From positions 2,790,001 through 2,854,000 of the forward strand of contig NZ_CP040442.1 in NCBI RefSeq assembly GCF_015191005.1: a stretch of 64,000 nt of DNA. The letters are read 5' to 3'. The position numbers and the translations under genes are program-made. Shown here in pieces: positions 9,860 to 18,959 of the stretch (positions are counted from its first letter, which is position 1; each line of letters opens with the position of its first letter). The DNA is from Kaistella flava (ex Peng et al. 2021) (lineage in GTDB: Bacteria > Bacteroidota > Bacteroidia > Flavobacteriales > Weeksellaceae). Under the pieces are notes generated by a model that searched no databases, had not been told where the DNA came from, and saw nothing but the letters and a program-made list of their open reading frames with translations.

Positions 9860-10411
9860 TTATTCTGTGTAATTCTGTTTAATATACTCTTCCACTTTCT
9901 GTTTGGCATAATGGTAATTGGTTTTACAAGTTCCGACCGACATTTCTAAAATCTGCGCCATATCTTCGTAAGGCAAATCTTCATAATACCTCATATTGAA
10001 AACCAATTTCTGTTTCTCCGGCAACGTGTTAATCGCCTTCTGCAATAAAACCTGTATTTCATCTGCATCGGGCTGCACATTATCTGCTACCAAATTATGA
10101 AGATGATTGGTAGAATCCTCATCGGATTTCTGCATTTTCTTCAACTTATTCAATTGCTGCAAAGATTCATTCGTTGCAATTCGATAGAGCCAAGTGTATA
10201 ACTGACTCTCCCGTTTGAACTGATGAAAATTTTGATAGGCTTTGATAAAAGTATCCTGTAAAATATCCTGTGCTAAATCGTGATCAACAACAAAACGCCG
10301 TATATGCCAATATAACCTGCTCTGATAAGCATCCATCATCAGGCGAACTCCCTTTTCACGGGATTTTTCGCTTGACATCAACTCGATAATTTCGGCTTCC
10401 TGGATCTTCAT
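9860..10411 (-). CDS. ECF RNA polymerase sigma factor
   Basis: Sigma70 region 2 is seen at 'RRFVVDHDLAQDILQDTFIKAYQNFHQF...LYTWLYRIATN' and region 4 at 'LPEKQKLVFNMRYYEDLPYEDMAQILEMSVGTCKTNYHYAKQ'. I choose the ATG at 10409-10411 (183 residues) rather than the 19-codon longer frame, because the extension looks non-conserved and runs into the divergent promoter. It heads a sigma/anti-sigma/sensor operon and probably autoregulates it. Confidence 0.88.
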   Translation of the reverse strand: MKIQEAEIIELMSSEKSREKGVRLMMDAYQSRLYWHIRRFVVDHDLAQDILQDTFIKAYQNFHQFKRESQLYTWLYRIATNESLQQLNKLKKMQKSDEDSTNHLHNLVADNVQPDADEIQVLLQKAINTLPEKQKLVFNMRYYEDLPYEDMAQILEMSVGTCKTNYHYAKQKVEEYIKQNYTE

Positions 10412-10491
10412 TGAGATGCTTTCGTTGTTTGGATGGTAAATATATTTAAAAGTTAAATAACACTTCAATTTTTAGTCCAAACCAAAATAAG

Positions 10492-10499
10492 TATCTTTG
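10492..10499 (+). promoter_or_regulatory. Promoter -7 element of the DUF2520 operon
   Basis: TATCTTTG, an exact TAnnTTTG match, lies 15 bases before the ATG at 10515. This also argues against the upstream TTG at 10497 as a start, since it sits within the promoter. Confidence 0.6.
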
Positions 10500-10514
10500 T
10501 TCATATTCCTTTTT

Positions 10515-11267
10515 ATGAAGATTGTCATCATCGGTTCGGGAAATGTTGCCTACCATTTAGCAAAGGCTTTTCAAGAAAATAAAATCCCGGTTTCCCAGCT
10601 TTTTGGACGAAACGAAAACGATTTAAAATTCATTTCCGACCAACTGCAAATTCCTTTTTCCACTAATCATTTAGAAGATGCCGATTTGTATCTGATCTGT
10701 GTAAGCGACGGTTCAATCGGTGAAGTTTCTAAAATGATTACTAAAGAAAACTGTTTGGTGGCACATACTTCAGGTTCTTTACCAAAAGAAATATTAGAAG
10801 GAAATTACCGAAAAGCCAGTTTTTATCCGTTGCAAACCTTCTCTAAATCAAAAGAAATCAACTATGCTGAAATTCCATTTTTTGTAGAATCAGAAGATGA
10901 ACAAGATTTAGAATTACTAAAGAATCTTGCTTTAAAAGTTTCAGAAAAAGTAATGGTTTCAACTTATGAAAAGAGAAAATACATTCATCTGACGGCCGTT
11001 TTTGCCTGTAATTTTGTGAATCATCTTTTTGCAAGAGCAAAGGAAATTTCAGATTCGCAAGAAATTCCGTTTGACTATTTTTTACCTTTAATTAAAGAAA
11101 CTACGCAGAAAATTGAAATATTAGAACCCAAATTAGCACAAACTGGTCCGGCCGTAAGAAATGATGAAAGAGTTTTGAAACTTCATGAGGAATTAATTTC
11201 CGACGAAGAACAATTGAAAATTTATAAAATAATGAATGAATCGATAAAGAAAATGTATGAGTTATAA
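10515..11267 (+). CDS. Rossmann-like / DUF2520 protein
   Basis: The 250-residue protein has an N-terminal NAD(P)-binding motif 'MKIVIIGSGNVAYHLAKAF', a 'VAHTSGSLP' strand and a C-terminal helical DUF2520 region ('HLTAVFACNFVNHLF'). The fold resembles ketopantoate or pyrroline-5-carboxylate reductases, but the substrate is unknown. It overlaps the next gene by 11 bp, giving a four-gene unit with a KdsC-like phosphatase, Maf and a SprE-like lipoprotein. Confidence 0.85.
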   Translation: MKIVIIGSGNVAYHLAKAFQENKIPVSQLFGRNENDLKFISDQLQIPFSTNHLEDADLYLICVSDGSIGEVSKMITKENCLVAHTSGSLPKEILEGNYRKASFYPLQTFSKSKEINYAEIPFFVESEDEQDLELLKNLALKVSEKVMVSTYEKRKYIHLTAVFACNFVNHLFARAKEISDSQEIPFDYFLPLIKETTQKIEILEPKLAQTGPAVRNDERVLKLHEELISDEEQLKIYKIMNESIKKMYEL

Positions 11268-11775
11268 ATCGAATTTAAAAAATATAAAAGCCTTTGTATT
11301 TGATGTAGACGGCGTTTTTACAGACGGAAGTGTTTACCTAATGCCCGACGGAAGCATGTGTCGCACCATGAATGTCCTCGATGGTTATGCGGTGGTTAAA
11401 GCCAGAAAGTATAATTATCCAATTTGCGTAATTACCGGTGGCGATGATCCAATGGTGCGAAACAGAATTAGCTATTTGGGAATTACTGACTATTATGCCA
11501 AGATTGGTAATAAAATGGAGAAGTTTGAAGAATTTAAAGCAAAGTACAATTTGCAAAATGAAGAAATTCTGACGATGGGAGATGACTTACCAGATATGCC
11601 AATGATGAAAATTTCTGGAATTTCAGCTTGTCCGGAAAATTCGGTTGCCGAAATAAAATTAATATCTGATTATATTTCACCAATTCAGGGTGGGAAAGGA
11701 GCCGTTCGAGATGTTATCGAGCAGGTGATGAAAGTTCAGGGAAAATGGTTAGAAGACGATACAAGAAGCACTTAA
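11257..11775 (+). CDS. KdsC-like HAD phosphatase
   Basis: The 172-residue protein has HAD motif I 'FDVDGVFTDG' (nucleophile Asp), motif II 'ITGGDD' and motif IV 'MGDDLPDMPMM'. The length and cap-less form match the KdsC family, which dephosphorylates KDO-8-phosphate in lipopolysaccharide core synthesis. Bacteroidota often carry this type next to DUF2520 and maf genes. Substrate is assigned by family only. Confidence 0.85.
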   Translation: MSYKSNLKNIKAFVFDVDGVFTDGSVYLMPDGSMCRTMNVLDGYAVVKARKYNYPICVITGGDDPMVRNRISYLGITDYYAKIGNKMEKFEEFKAKYNLQNEEILTMGDDLPDMPMMKISGISACPENSVAEIKLISDYISPIQGGKGAVRDVIEQVMKVQGKWLEDDTRST

Positions 11776-11796
11776 TTAATTGATTTCAAGTTTTAT

Positions 11797-12366
11797 ATGA
11801 AAATATTATTAGCATCAAATTCTCCGCGTAGAAAAGAATTATTAAAAGAATTAGGTTTCGATTTTGAAGTCGTTTCTGTAGATTGCGATGAAGTTTATCC
11901 AGATCATTTAGAAGTCGATCAAATCGCTGCTTACCTGTCAGAATTAAAGTCAAATGCATTTCGTCCTTTAAATGAAGGCGAGTTATTAATCACTGCAGAT
12001 ACGATTGTTGCACTTGATCAAGAGATTTTAGGAAAGCCAAACGACGAAGTTCATGCCAAAGAAATGCTGCAAAAATTATCCGGGAAAACGCATCAAGTTT
12101 ATACTGGAATTACCTTACGAACTTTAACAAAAACCATTACTAAAACTGATGTTGCCAATGTTGAATTTGACGACATTAATGACGAAGAGTTGGACTTTTA
12201 TATTAAAAAATACAAGCCATTTGACAAAGCTGGAAGCTATGGAATTCAAGAATGGTTAGGCATGGCAAAAATCAAAAATATCCAGGGAAGTTTCTACACG
12301 ATTATGGGATTACCAACCCATTTAGTATATTCTCTACTAAAAGATTTCGAACAAGCCTCTTATTAA
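11797..12366 (+). CDS. maf: Maf-family nucleotide pyrophosphatase
   Basis: The 189-residue protein begins 'MKILLASNSPRRKELLKELG', the Maf/HAM1-fold signature, with 'ADTIVALDQEILGKP' and 'YTGITL' later. Members hydrolyse dTTP/UTP or modified NTPs to monophosphates as housecleaning enzymes. The subtype cannot be settled by eye, though 'SPRRKELL' and 'DKAGSYGIQEW' are like the dTTP/UTP group. Confidence 0.9.
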   Translation: MKILLASNSPRRKELLKELGFDFEVVSVDCDEVYPDHLEVDQIAAYLSELKSNAFRPLNEGELLITADTIVALDQEILGKPNDEVHAKEMLQKLSGKTHQVYTGITLRTLTKTITKTDVANVEFDDINDEELDFYIKKYKPFDKAGSYGIQEWLGMAKIKNIQGSFYTIMGLPTHLVYSLLKDFEQASY

Positions 12367-12443
12367 AACAAAAAATCATTATTTTTACAAAATTAACAAG
12401 TATTTTAATAATAAAATACAGATTTGAAAGTTATTATCCAATA

Positions 12444-15041
12444 ATGAAAAAAACGATACTTTTCCTATTAGCAATCACGGTTTTTAATTCGTGTTCGACC
12501 CGAAAAAAGACGAATGATTCTACATTTATGAAAGGATTTTTCTCTTACTATAATACGCTCTTTAACAGTAAAGATGCGCTGGAAACTGAATTAAAAAATA
12601 GAGATAAAGCCCATAAAGATAATTTCTACGCTCCTTATATTCAATTGCTTACTCATGATGAGCAACCTGTGGGAACTAATTTTCAGTCAAATGCAGGTGG
12701 AATGTTTGGAAATGATCCAGTTGGATCTGGCGCAAGTTCAGAACAAGCATCACCCACTAGAAATAGAAATACTATAGGTCCGCCTTCTCCTCCAGGTTCT
12801 TCATCAGCTATGGGTGCACCGGGATCTTACGGTAATAATGGTGGACAAAATTCTGGAATGAGAAAAGGAGCTTCTATTTTAGAAATTTCGGAAGCTAAAG
12901 CATTAAAAGCCATCGCCAACTATTCGGTAATGAAAGGTGGTGTAGAGAAAAATAAAAAGATGTTTGATGCTTATATTTTGTTGGCACAATCGAGATTATA
13001 CCGCAATAAACCATTGGAAGCTTTAGACGGATTGAATGTTGTTTTCGCCAATATGGCTAAAGATAAAAGAATTCCTTTAGCAAGAATTTATCAAGCTCAG
13101 GCGTATTCTAAAATGGAAGATTACCATAGAGCTGAAGAAGTTTTTGCTGATTTGAAAAAAAGTAAAATCAAAAAAGAATACCGTAAACTTTTAGAAGTTT
13201 ATTATTCTGAAATGTTGCTGCAATCCGGTAAAAAACAAGATGCTGTCAACGAACTGGATGATGCATATGTCGTTAATAAAAACAGAAAATTAAGAAGTAG
13301 AATCGCTTTCTTAAGAGGACAAATTTTATCAGAACTTGGTAGAAATGAGGAAGCCAGAGAAAGTTTTGCATTGGCTTATAAAAATGCTAATAATTTCGAA
13401 TTTGAAGTAAAATCTCAAATTGAGATTGCAAAAACCTTCAACGGAAAAGATGATGATTACCAAGGTGCAAAATCTTATTTAGAAAAAATAAGTAAGAAAG
13501 GAACGTATGCTTCCCGCAAGAATGAGTTCTACTATGCTTTAGGTTTAATGGCCAATAACGCTGGAAAAAAAGACGAAGCTAAAGCATTTTTCGCACAATC
13601 ACTGAAGGAAAAAATTTCTGATCCACAAGTTCGAGGTTTAACTTATTATGAAATCGGAAAGGCTTATTTCGACGACAGCGATTATCTTTCTGCTGGTGCT
13701 TTCTACGATTCTTCACTTGCGGTAATGACTTATCAACCTTCAAAAATTCTTTTAGAAGAGCGATCTGCAAACATTAAAAAAGTATCTGCAAATTATTATT
13801 TAATTAAAAGAAACGACAGTATTTTGGCTTTAACTAAAATGCCGGAAGAAGAAAGAGTTGCTTATTTTAATAAATTAATAGAAGGCATAAAAACCAAAGA
13901 AGCTCGCGAAGAGTTACAACGAAAGAAAGACGAAAGAAGCAAAGGTTTTGATACGGGAGATTATTCTGCCAATTCACCTTTTGCAGGAAATGCCAGTGGA
14001 TTTGAAGATTATGGTGGAAGCAAAGGAGGATTTTATTTCGCAAATTTAGGTACGGTTGCGAAAGGAGAATCTTCTTTTAAACAAATTTGGGGAAACCGTT
14101 CTTTAAATGATAACTGGCGAACTTCTGCAAGAACTAATTCTATCGAGGATATGAAAAACGAAGCGATGGGAATTACCAATGCACCTGATCCGAGAAGATT
14201 AGAACCGAGTTTTTATATCGAGAAAATTCCGACGAAAACTGCAGAGATTTTAGCCTTGAAAAAAGCGAGAGATACCGCGAGTTTAGGAATTGGAAGAATG
14301 TATGAAACTTATTTTTCTGATACGCCACTTGCCACAAAAACCCTTTATGATCTAGCCGATACACAACCCGAAGAAGATATTAAACTTCAAGCGTTATATC
14401 AGATTTTCGCCTTTAATTATGAGAAAAACCCAAGTGCTGCGGAAAGAGCAAAACAGATGATTTTAGCTGAATATCCTTATACTTCTTATGCGGAATTTGT
14501 TAGAAATCCTAAAAATAATTCGTTCTCACAATCGGCTGAAGAAGTAGAAAAGTTATATGCTCAAGCCTTCGATTTGTATGATAAAGAAAAGTATGAAGAG
14601 AGTAGAACCTTAATTGATGGTGCTTTGGCGAAATATCCAAAAGATGCTTTGGTTCCGAAATTTTCTTTGCTAAATGCTTTTAATATCGGAAAAACGGCTG
14701 GCAAGGAAATCATGATTTTGCAACTAGAGCAAATTGCTTTGAACTACGCTAAAACTCCAGAAGGTGAAAAAGCGAGAGAAATGCTAAAGTATTTGAAAAG
14801 CGATTTACAAGTGGAAGCAACAGACGATTCTGGAAATATAGTTAATTCTAATCCACCAGCTTCTGATGCTCAATCAGAAGCTCCTGTACAAAGCGAAAAG
14901 GGTAGTCCTGTAATGAATAGCGATGATCCACCAAGCGTACCAGCAGTTCCTAAAAGCAGAAATTCAGAACCAACATCTCCCAACAAAAATGGGATGCAAG
15001 CTGTACAAGCAACAGCGGTCGAACAACTAAGAGTAAAGTAA
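12444..15041 (+). CDS. sprE: SprE/PorW-like TPR lipoprotein of type IX secretion
   Basis: I start at the ATG at 12444, giving 865 residues with a lipoprotein signal ('MKKTILFLLAITVFNSCS', lipid Cys18); the longer frame upstream overlaps maf. The body has repeated helical hairpins of TPR type (about residues 110-420 and 600-770; for example 'AIANYSVMKGG', 'SRLYRNKPLEALDGL') and a low-complexity Pro/Ser tail. The length, lipobox and 'SYYNTLFNSKDALE' region resemble SprE/PorW, an outer-membrane lipoprotein needed for type IX secretion and gliding. The assignment is by general resemblance. Confidence 0.72.
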   Translation: MKKTILFLLAITVFNSCSTRKKTNDSTFMKGFFSYYNTLFNSKDALETELKNRDKAHKDNFYAPYIQLLTHDEQPVGTNFQSNAGGMFGNDPVGSGASSEQASPTRNRNTIGPPSPPGSSSAMGAPGSYGNNGGQNSGMRKGASILEISEAKALKAIANYSVMKGGVEKNKKMFDAYILLAQSRLYRNKPLEALDGLNVVFANMAKDKRIPLARIYQAQAYSKMEDYHRAEEVFADLKKSKIKKEYRKLLEVYYSEMLLQSGKKQDAVNELDDAYVVNKNRKLRSRIAFLRGQILSELGRNEEARESFALAYKNANNFEFEVKSQIEIAKTFNGKDDDYQGAKSYLEKISKKGTYASRKNEFYYALGLMANNAGKKDEAKAFFAQSLKEKISDPQVRGLTYYEIGKAYFDDSDYLSAGAFYDSSLAVMTYQPSKILLEERSANIKKVSANYYLIKRNDSILALTKMPEEERVAYFNKLIEGIKTKEAREELQRKKDERSKGFDTGDYSANSPFAGNASGFEDYGGSKGGFYFANLGTVAKGESSFKQIWGNRSLNDNWRTSARTNSIEDMKNEAMGITNAPDPRRLEPSFYIEKIPTKTAEILALKKARDTASLGIGRMYETYFSDTPLATKTLYDLADTQPEEDIKLQALYQIFAFNYEKNPSAAERAKQMILAEYPYTSYAEFVRNPKNNSFSQSAEEVEKLYAQAFDLYDKEKYEESRTLIDGALAKYPKDALVPKFSLLNAFNIGKTAGKEIMILQLEQIALNYAKTPEGEKAREMLKYLKSDLQVEATDDSGNIVNSNPPASDAQSEAPVQSEKGSPVMNSDDPPSVPAVPKSRNSEPTSPNKNGMQAVQATAVEQLRVK

Positions 15042-15043
15042 AC

Positions 15044-15073
15044 AAAAAAGCGAAGATTAATCTTCGCTTTTTT
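15044..15073. terminator. Bidirectional terminator overlapping the tsaB 3' end
   Basis: A perfect 15-bp inverted repeat (AAAAAAGCGAAGATT and complement) with T-runs on both sides separates convergent sprE and tsaB. The last tsaB codons (Lys-Lys-Ser-Glu-Asp-stop) are encoded inside the hairpin. Confidence 0.9.
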
Positions 15074-15737
15074 TCTTTTTAACTCCCTGAAAATCCTTTA
15101 AATAAAAGGGTTCAAAATAGGCCACATCTTCAAATTCCTTTCGGTTGTATTTTCCGATGGCTTTTTTAATTAAGTATTTCGCCGATGGATAAACAGTTTC
15201 ATTAAAATCAGCATTGGGCAATTGTAGAATCTCTTTCATTTTTTTAGCGCCATCACCTACAAACAGAATCTTTTTATCCTGATATTCCTGATAAGAAGTT
15301 TCATCTAAAACTTTCGCTTCGGTCTCACTTAACATCTCGCCTGAATTACCGTCAAAAACAGCTGAATAAACCTCCATTCTTCTGGCGTCGATTACTGGAA
15401 TGATGAAATCGTAATCACCGTTTAAAAAAGGCTCTATCATCGTTTCCAAAGAATTGATGGCAATCAAAGGAATATTTAATCCATAACAAAATCCTTTTGC
15501 AGAAGAAGCGCCAATTCGAAGTCCTGTGTAAGAGCCTGGACCTTTGCCCAAAGAAACAGCTTCGATGTCTTTTAAAGTTAGTTTTGCACCTTCTAAAGCC
15601 CACTCAATATAGGTGTGTAAACTTTCGGATTGTTTATAATTTTCGGAAACTTCTTCACATAAACAAAGCAATTCTTCACCATCAGAAATGGCAACAGAAC
15701 AGTTTTTGGAGGAAGTTTCAATATGGAGAATTTTCAT
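15057..15737 (-). CDS. tsaB: tRNA threonylcarbamoyladenosine protein TsaB
   Basis: The 226-residue protein starts 'MKILHIETSSKNCSVAISDG' and has the hallmark 'LGKGPGSYTGLRIG'. TsaB is the partner of TsaD in making t6A37 in tRNAs that read ANN codons. The C-terminus is basic (KKKK). The neighbouring minus-strand genes are not functionally related. Confidence 0.93.
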   Translation of the reverse strand: MKILHIETSSKNCSVAISDGEELLCLCEEVSENYKQSESLHTYIEWALEGAKLTLKDIEAVSLGKGPGSYTGLRIGASSAKGFCYGLNIPLIAINSLETMIEPFLNGDYDFIIPVIDARRMEVYSAVFDGNSGEMLSETEAKVLDETSYQEYQDKKILFVGDGAKKMKEILQLPNADFNETVYPSAKYLIKKAIGKYNRKEFEDVAYFEPFYLKDFQGVKKKKSED

Positions 15738-15782
15738 TTTTTTAATCTAACAATTTAATAATGTAGCAGTTTAACAATAAAA

Positions 15783-16532
15783 TTATTTTCTATGAATCGT
15801 GCGAGGTTCACTTTGAGCACTCGGATAAATCGTTAAATCAGAAATCATAACGTGTTGCGGTGCATTAATACAGTAAGCAATGGCATCTGCAATATCTTCA
15901 GCTTTCAATGCTTCGTAACCCTGATAAACCGTTTTTGCCCGGTCTTCATCCCCTTTAAATCTCACTTTTGAAAAATCGGTTTCTACAGCACCAGGTTGAA
16001 TATTGGTCACTTTAATTCCAAATTCGGTTAGTTCTAAACGCATTCCATCGGAAATAATATCTACTGCTTTTTTGGAAGCGCAGTACACAACACCATTTGC
16101 ATAAGTTTGTCTGGCAGCAACAGAAGAAATATTTACGATATGTCCAGAATTTCTTTCTTTCATTCCCGGCATAATCATTTTAGAAACATATAATAATCCT
16201 TTCACATTTCCGTCAATCATCATATCCCAATCATCTATATTTCCATCAATTAAAGATTCTAAACCGTGCGCATTTCCTGCATTATTAATCAAAATATCAA
16301 TATTTCTCCAATCTTCAGGAAGTGCTTCAAAGGCAGTTTCTACTTCATGATAATACCTTTGATCAAAGTTTAAACTAAAGATTTCGGTATGCTCTGAAAG
16401 TTCGGTTTTTAGGTGGTCTAAAACTTCAGTTCTTCGTCCACAAAGAATTAATCTGAAACCTTGTTTTGCTAAACGTTCTGCGGTAGCTTTTCCAATTCCG
16501 GAAGTAGCTCCAGTAATAAGTGCTGTTTTCAT
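15783..16532 (-). CDS. Short-chain dehydrogenase/reductase (YdfG-like)
   Basis: The 249-residue classical SDR has the cofactor motif 'TGATSGIGKATA', 'NNAG' and the catalytic Tyr-x3-Lys in 'VVYCASKKAV'. 'CGRRTEVL' after strand 2 suggests NADP preference. The closest family I know is YdfG/serine dehydrogenase-like, with broad 3-hydroxy acid activity. Substrate is not determined. Confidence 0.85.
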   Translation of the reverse strand: MKTALITGATSGIGKATAERLAKQGFRLILCGRRTEVLDHLKTELSEHTEIFSLNFDQRYYHEVETAFEALPEDWRNIDILINNAGNAHGLESLIDGNIDDWDMMIDGNVKGLLYVSKMIMPGMKERNSGHIVNISSVAARQTYANGVVYCASKKAVDIISDGMRLELTEFGIKVTNIQPGAVETDFSKVRFKGDEDRAKTVYQGYEALKAEDIADAIAYCINAPQHVMISDLTIYPSAQSEPRTIHRK

Positions 16533-16553
16533 TATTAAAATATTTACGGTCTG

Positions 16554-16925
16554 TTAATTGGCATCGAAACTTTGAAAGGCATCTTCGAGATGCGTAATTT
16601 GTAATCTTCCTTTTTCATCGGGTAAAACGGCGATGATATCAAACCGAACTTCCTGATTAAGATTTCTGTCTTTCATAAAAAAATCGGCAACCATTACCAA
16701 TGATTTTATTTTCTTTTTGGTGACTGCTTCTTGCGGTTCCATGAAGATATCGCTTCCTCTGGCTTTCACTTCCACAATGATAATTTGATTTTGAAACTCG
16801 GCAATGATATCGATTTCACCTTTTTGATATCTGAAATTTTTGACCAAAATTTTATATCCTTTTTCAGCTAAAAAAGAAGTGGCTAATTCTTCTGCAAGAT
16901 TTCCAAATTCATTATGTTCTGCCAT
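16554..16925 (-). CDS. YraN/UPF0102 endonuclease-fold protein
   Basis: The 123-residue protein has the UPF0102 core 'GNLAEELATSFLAEKGYKIL', 'NFRYQKGEIDIIAE' and 'IIIVEVKARGS'. These form a PD-(D/E)xK-like arrangement (Glu...Asp...Glu-x-Lys). Function is unresolved; links to DNA processing have been proposed for the family. Its ATG shares one base with the stop of the upstream DoxX gene (TAATG), showing translational coupling. Confidence 0.88.
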   Translation of the reverse strand: MAEHNEFGNLAEELATSFLAEKGYKILVKNFRYQKGEIDIIAEFQNQIIIVEVKARGSDIFMEPQEAVTKKKIKSLVMVADFFMKDRNLNQEVRFDIIAVLPDEKGRLQITHLEDAFQSFDAN

Positions 16926-17278
16926 TATTTAATCAATTGATAAGCCCACCAAATTAATAAAATCTGCAAAGGCAATCTTAAAATAGTCCACCAAAAACCT
17001 TTCTTTTTCTTCACAAAATACTTTCGCGACATTTCAATATTGGCTGGGAACACTGCTACAAATAAAGCCATTGTTAAATAAGCCCCTATATTTTGAGTCG
17101 CAGAAAATAGAAATAATAAACCACAAATTACTTCAGCAACGCCACTTAAAATAACCAGTAAGAAATGCGCAGGCAAATAGTCCGGCATTATTTTTAAATA
17201 AAATTTCGGCTTTATAAAATGTAGAATTCCGGCAATAATAAGCAAGAATGCTAATATATATTTTGAAATTTCTAACAT
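16925..17278 (-). CDS. DoxX-like membrane protein, second paralogue
   Basis: The 117-residue protein has four hydrophobic helices and the signature 'AFLLIIAGILHFIKPKFYLKIMPDYLP'. It resembles the protein at 2698-3090 in length and motif. It is part of a tightly packed minus-strand unit: LysE exporter, LD-carboxypeptidase, DoxX, YraN. Function is unknown. Confidence 0.8.
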   Translation of the reverse strand: MLEISKYILAFLLIIAGILHFIKPKFYLKIMPDYLPAHFLLVILSGVAEVICGLLFLFSATQNIGAYLTMALFVAVFPANIEMSRKYFVKKKKGFWWTILRLPLQILLIWWAYQLIK

Positions 17279-17282
17279 GATT

Positions 17283-18212
17283 TTAAAATGCTACTGAATT
17301 CTTTTTACCAACATTTAAAGTAATTTCGGCTCCAATAATCAAAGGGTTATTGTGAAAAATATGTCCATTTGGAAAACCAAAAAGAGTAGGGAAGTCGTAC
17401 TTTTCTAACCGCTGTGAAATCAGTTGATACGCGAAATCGTCAAAACTATCTTCGTAGTTTATGTTGTCTTTTTCGTCGCCCATATTGGTCATTCCACCTA
17501 CAATTAAACCACTGATTTTTGTAAAAACTCCGGCTAATTCCAAACTCATTAACATGCGATCTAACGCATAATAATTCTCACCAATATCTTCTATAAAAAG
17601 GATTTTATCTTCAAAATTAAAAGAATAGGGTGTTCCTAAAAGTGCGTAAATCAAAGCTAAATTCCCGCCGATTAATTGACCTTCAACGTTTCCATTTTTA
17701 TTTAATGGATTGCTTACAATACTATAATCGGGTTTCTCGCCTTCTAAAATATCGAAAATCAAGTCATAACTTTCATCGGTAACTCCAAAACTTGAGGTTT
17801 TAATGGTTTGTCCGTTAATCGAAGCAAAATTATTCTTTAACAAAAAACTTTGAATCACGGTATTATCCGAATATCCGATATACCATTTTGGATTTTTCTT
17901 AAACCTTGAAAGTTCTAAATGTCCTAACAAATGCTGACAACCATAACCGCCTCTGGAAGCCCAAACCGCAGAAATATCATCATCATTAAAAGCCCAGTTA
18001 AGGTCAGAAATTCGCTCTTTTTCAGTTCCGGCGTAATTGTATCCGTTGGAGAATTTACTGAACAGATGTTTGCCTAAAACCGGTTCAAAACCTTTTCCCT
18101 TTATCATTTCTAAACCCTTTTCCAATTGCTTTTCTTCCACTGAACCAGCAGGAGAAATAATGGCAATTTGAGCTCCTTTTTTCAAGGATTTTGGAAATAG
18201 GATGTCTTTCAT
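17283..18212 (-). CDS. S66-family LD-carboxypeptidase
   Basis: The 309-residue protein has 'IAIISPAG' near the N-terminus, the nucleophile region 'WASRGGYGCQHLL' and 'YIGYSDNTVIQSFL', and a C-terminal Glu/His pair ('FIEDIGENYYALDRML', 'GFPNGHIFHNNP'). S66 peptidases cut the L-Lys/DAP-D-Ala bond when murein peptides are recycled. There is no signal peptide, so it should be cytoplasmic. It starts on the last base of the LysE gene stop (TAATG). Confidence 0.88.
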   Translation of the reverse strand: MKDILFPKSLKKGAQIAIISPAGSVEEKQLEKGLEMIKGKGFEPVLGKHLFSKFSNGYNYAGTEKERISDLNWAFNDDDISAVWASRGGYGCQHLLGHLELSRFKKNPKWYIGYSDNTVIQSFLLKNNFASINGQTIKTSSFGVTDESYDLIFDILEGEKPDYSIVSNPLNKNGNVEGQLIGGNLALIYALLGTPYSFNFEDKILFIEDIGENYYALDRMLMSLELAGVFTKISGLIVGGMTNMGDEKDNINYEDSFDDFAYQLISQRLEKYDFPTLFGFPNGHIFHNNPLIIGAEITLNVGKKNSVAF

Positions 18213-18892
18213 TATTGAATATGTTTTTGTTCAATCTTTTCTGCCTGTTCTAACTTTTTATCAAATTGATTGAACTTTTTGAAGCTCTGCAAAAAGATAA
18301 AAATACTGAAAGCGACCAAAATATAACCCACTGCTTTTCTAATTTTATTCGCTACGTTTTGAGTCAATTTATCATGAAATACTTTAGCCAAATAAATTTT
18401 AAAGAAATCAATCATCAGGTACGTTCCGACGACAAGTCCCATGTATAATAGAAAATCTTCAGTTTTAGGATAAGCATTTCTAACCGAAATTACCGTTACT
18501 AACCAAAAAAGAACTACACCGATATTTAAAATATTAAAGAAGAAACCATTTAAAAAAGTTTTAAGATAATTCTGATTGATCAGTTTATCTTCTCCCGGTA
18601 AGTGCATTTTCGTTTTAGAAACGACCATATAAAGAGCATAAATAAAAACAATAAGGGCCGTAATTCTATAAAAACCCGGATGCTTATCGATAATTTCTAC
18701 CAAATCGCCACTTGCAAAATATGCAGCGACAATACATAAAATATCAGCCAATACAACACCGCAATCTAAGGTGAATGCATGTTTAGGACCACGCGAGAAA
18801 CTTGTTTCTATCAGCAGAAAAAAAATCGGCCCGATGAAGACAATACTCAACATAATTCCTAACCCGACGGCTGAAAGTATAAGTTCTATCAT
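18212..18892 (-). CDS. LysE-family amino acid exporter
   Basis: The 226-residue protein has about six membrane helices and the LysE-type opening 'GIMLSIVFIGPIFFLLIETSFSRGPKHAF'. Family members export amino acids or related small compounds. The C-terminus is a charged, probably coiled tail. It heads the four-gene unit described for the DoxX and LD-carboxypeptidase genes. Confidence 0.8.
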   Translation of the reverse strand: MIELILSAVGLGIMLSIVFIGPIFFLLIETSFSRGPKHAFTLDCGVVLADILCIVAAYFASGDLVEIIDKHPGFYRITALIVFIYALYMVVSKTKMHLPGEDKLINQNYLKTFLNGFFFNILNIGVVLFWLVTVISVRNAYPKTEDFLLYMGLVVGTYLMIDFFKIYLAKVFHDKLTQNVANKIRKAVGYILVAFSIFIFLQSFKKFNQFDKKLEQAEKIEQKHIQ

Positions 18893-18959
18893 TAATAAAT
18901 TTTAGAAAATGAATTAGTTTTAATACAATTCATTTTGCAGTGATGTGCAAAAATACGTT

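Noticed and set aside
12252..12443. Upstream extension of the SprE-like frame into maf
   Set aside because: It overlaps most of the maf 3' end in another frame, and the ATG at 12444 begins a clear lipoprotein signal peptide.
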